The translations under genes and the position numbers were made by a program. Positions 62,347-64,000 of a DNA stretch of 64,000 bases are shown piece after piece. The notes under the pieces were generated by a model. The model was given only the letters and a program-made list of their open reading frames with translations. It did not search any database and was not told the DNA's origin. Origin of the DNA: Saprospiraceae bacterium (lineage in GTDB: Bacteria; Bacteroidota; Bacteroidia; Chitinophagales; Saprospiraceae); the NCBI GenBank assembly GCA_016715405.1, contig JADKAE010000004.1:186001-250000 (forward strand). Reading direction: 5' to 3'. Within the stretch, counting starts at the first letter, position 1. Every line of letters begins with the position of its first letter.

Positions 62347-63249
62347 GTGAAACCAACTCTACTCGTACTCGCCGCCGGCATCGGCAGCCGCTACGGCGGC
62401 CTCAAGCAGGTGGACGGCATCGGCCCCGCCGGCGAAGCTATTATCGATTATTCTGTCTATGACGCTATCCGCGCCGGATTTGGCAAGGTGGTGTTTGTGA
62501 TCCGTCGCAGTATCGAAGACGCTTTTAAGGAGAAATTTGCCGGCAAATTCGACAGCCAGATTGCCGTGGACTATATTTTTCAGGAAATTGATAGCCCAGT
62601 AGAAGGTATTACGGATTGGCCCGAACGCCAAAAACCCTGGGGTACCGGCCACGCTATCCTGATGGCGGCGCCCGCCATCCAGGAGCCTTTTGCGGTGATT
62701 AATGCCGACGATTATTACGGCGTTACCGCTTTTCAAACGCTGGCCGATTTTCTGCTCAATGAATGTGCGCCCCATCTCTACGCTATGGTGGGCTATTCGC
62801 TGCGCAATACGCTGTCGGAAAACGGCGCCGTGTCGCGGGGCGTTTGCGAAATCGACGACCAACACCAGCTGACTAATGTGGTGGAACGCACACAGATACA
62901 GCGCATGGCCGACGGCAGCATTTTATACGCCAACGAGAACCAACAAATGCAACCCATCAGCGAAAATGCGGTGGTGTCTATGAATTTGTGGGGTTTTCAT
63001 CCTTCGATTTTTGAACACCTCCACCGGCAGTTTCTGGCCTTTTTTGAGGCCCACGGACAAAACCCCAAGTCGGAGTTTTATATCCCCTTTGCGGTCAACG
63101 ACCTCATCCAGGAAGGCCGCATCCGGCTCACGGTTTTACCCACCGACGAGCAATGGTACGGCGTGACTTACCAGGATGACAAAACCACGGTGCAGGAAGC
63201 TTTTGCCCAGCTTACCCGGGAAGGGGTGTACCCGGTTGGACTGTGGTGA
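62347..63249 (+). CDS. Sugar-phosphate nucleotidyltransferase-like protein
   Basis: 300 residues: LLVLAAGIGSRYGGLKQVDG nucleotide-binding loop, VINADDYYG metal motif, WGTGHAILMAAP, VVSMNLWGFHPSIFEH. Likely activates a sugar phosphate with an NTP for glycan synthesis. I use the GTG at 62347 (VKPTLLVLAAG) as start, matching relatives that begin MKPTLLVLAAG; a TTG at 62317 is possible. Confidence 0.85.
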   Translation: MKPTLLVLAAGIGSRYGGLKQVDGIGPAGEAIIDYSVYDAIRAGFGKVVFVIRRSIEDAFKEKFAGKFDSQIAVDYIFQEIDSPVEGITDWPERQKPWGTGHAILMAAPAIQEPFAVINADDYYGVTAFQTLADFLLNECAPHLYAMVGYSLRNTLSENGAVSRGVCEIDDQHQLTNVVERTQIQRMADGSILYANENQQMQPISENAVVSMNLWGFHPSIFEHLHRQFLAFFEAHGQNPKSEFYIPFAVNDLIQEGRIRLTVLPTDEQWYGVTYQDDKTTVQEAFAQLTREGVYPVGLW

Positions 63250-63330
63250 GAGTGTGGGAGTGTGGGAGAGTGGGAGGGAGGGAGCTTTGAAAAGTTCTCA
63301 CCCTCCCACTCTCTCACCCTCTCACACTCC
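63249..63330. repeat. GTGGGAG/CTCCCAC inverted repeat between convergent genes
   Basis: GAGTGTGGGAGAGTGGGAGG on the left, CCTCCCACTCTCTCACCCTC on the right of a short loop; makes a long imperfect hairpin. Overlaps the pyrD stop. Possible bidirectional terminator. Confidence 0.65.
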
Positions 63331-64000
63331 CCCCAGGGCCTTCAAGGTATCCCGTACCAGCCCCGGTCCGTAATAAACCAGCCCCGTATACACCTGCACC
63401 AGGTCGGCGCCGGCGTCCAGTTTTTCCTGGGCGGCCTCAGGGCTGTCGATGCCTCCCACGCCTATGATGACAAAGTTGCCCTGCGATTGTTGGCGCAGGT
63501 AGCGTATCACCTCCGTAGATCGGTTTCGCAGGGAGCGCCGCTGAGTCCGCCGGCGCCGATGGCCTCGAGGGTAGCTTCAGGGGTTTGAAGGCCCGTCCGG
63601 GATATCGTGGTATTGGTGGCGATTACGCCGTTGATGCCGGAGGTGCGTACAATATCGACAATGTCTTGTAATTGCTCGTCTGTGAGGTCGGGGGCTATTT
63701 TGAGTAAAATGGGCTTGGGCTGGGGCGCCTCCTTATTGCGCGATTGCAATTGCTGCAACAGGGCGGTAAGCGGCTTTTTGTCTTGTAATTCGCGTAGCCC
63801 CGGCGTATTGGGCGAACTCACATTTACCACAAAATAATCGACATAGGGAAACAGGCGGTCGAAGCAAAACAGATAATCGGCGGCGGCTTCCTCGTTGGGG
63901 GTGTCTTTGTTTTTGCCGATATTTCCGCCGATGATGAGCCCCTTGGGGCGGGGTCCCTGCAACCGCTGTACCAGCGCTTCCACGCCGTCGTTGTTGAATC
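63322..64000 (-). CDS. pyrD: Dihydroorotate dehydrogenase (5' partial, frameshifted)
   Basis: C-terminal part of a class 2 (quinone) enzyme of pyrimidine synthesis: GLIIGGNIGKNKDTPNEEAA, VVNVSSPNTPGLRELQ with the catalytic Ser region, ILLKIAPDLTDEQLQDI, ATNTTISRTGL, then after a frame change near 63510 VIIGVGGIDSPEAAQEKLDA and VQVYTGLVYYGPGL. The start lies beyond the right edge of the window. A 4-base overlap of two frames marks the indel. Confidence 0.92.

Overview
The window looks like a long-read assembly of a Bacteroidota chromosome, most likely Saprospiria/Saprospiraceae-like. The evidence is a PorW/SprE-like type IX secretion lipoprotein, a protein with a type IX C-terminal sorting domain, TAnnTTTG-type -7 promoter boxes, a cytochrome b558-type succinate dehydrogenase/fumarate reductase operon, and many dispersed palindromic intergenic repeats. 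About 20 genes carry one-base indels, often in homopolymer runs, and most translate well across the break. I read these mainly as residual sequencing error and annotate full spans, stating where frames change.

Layout. 0-12 kb: TPR proteins, a membrane adenylate cyclase, a MoxR ATPase/metallopeptidase-VWA operon, a YaiO-like barrel with a GT2 glycosyltransferase, a TPR-array protein and an MpaB/DUF2236 oxygenase. 13.2-16.8 kb: a complete diversity-generating retroelement (DGR): two FGE-sulfatase/C-type-lectin-fold target genes with 3' variable repeats, an HRDC-like accessory gene, a reverse transcriptase and an adenine-rich template repeat. In the intact target all 22 differences from the template fall on template adenines. 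16.8-18.3 kb: a RAYT (Y1) transposase between arms of REP-like palindromes. 18.4-21.2 kb: a broken LRR-Roc (Roco) gene running into an effector-associated-domain/CHAT protease gene. 21.3-43.4 kb: housekeeping and envelope genes (aconitase, SdhCAB, ferritin, T9SS cargo, PorW, M23 peptidase, epimerase, phosphoesterase, cyclase-family hydrolase, GH109-like oxidoreductase).

43.4-62.2 kb: a visibly AT-richer block with all genes on the minus strand, probably an acquired island: AraC regulators with redox enzymes, an aldehyde dehydrogenase, a HipBST tripartite toxin-antitoxin, a Fic AMPylase and a KaiC-KaiB-KaiB-histidine kinase operon. The aldehyde dehydrogenase is split by about 4.1 kb of G-, A/C- and C/G-homopolymeric sequence (46276-50369), which is almost certainly artefactual and yields meaningless giant ORFs in all six frames. 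A small GC-rich insertion splits a nearby AraC gene. 62.3-64 kb: the higher-GC background resumes with a sugar-phosphate nucleotidyltransferase and a partial pyrD.
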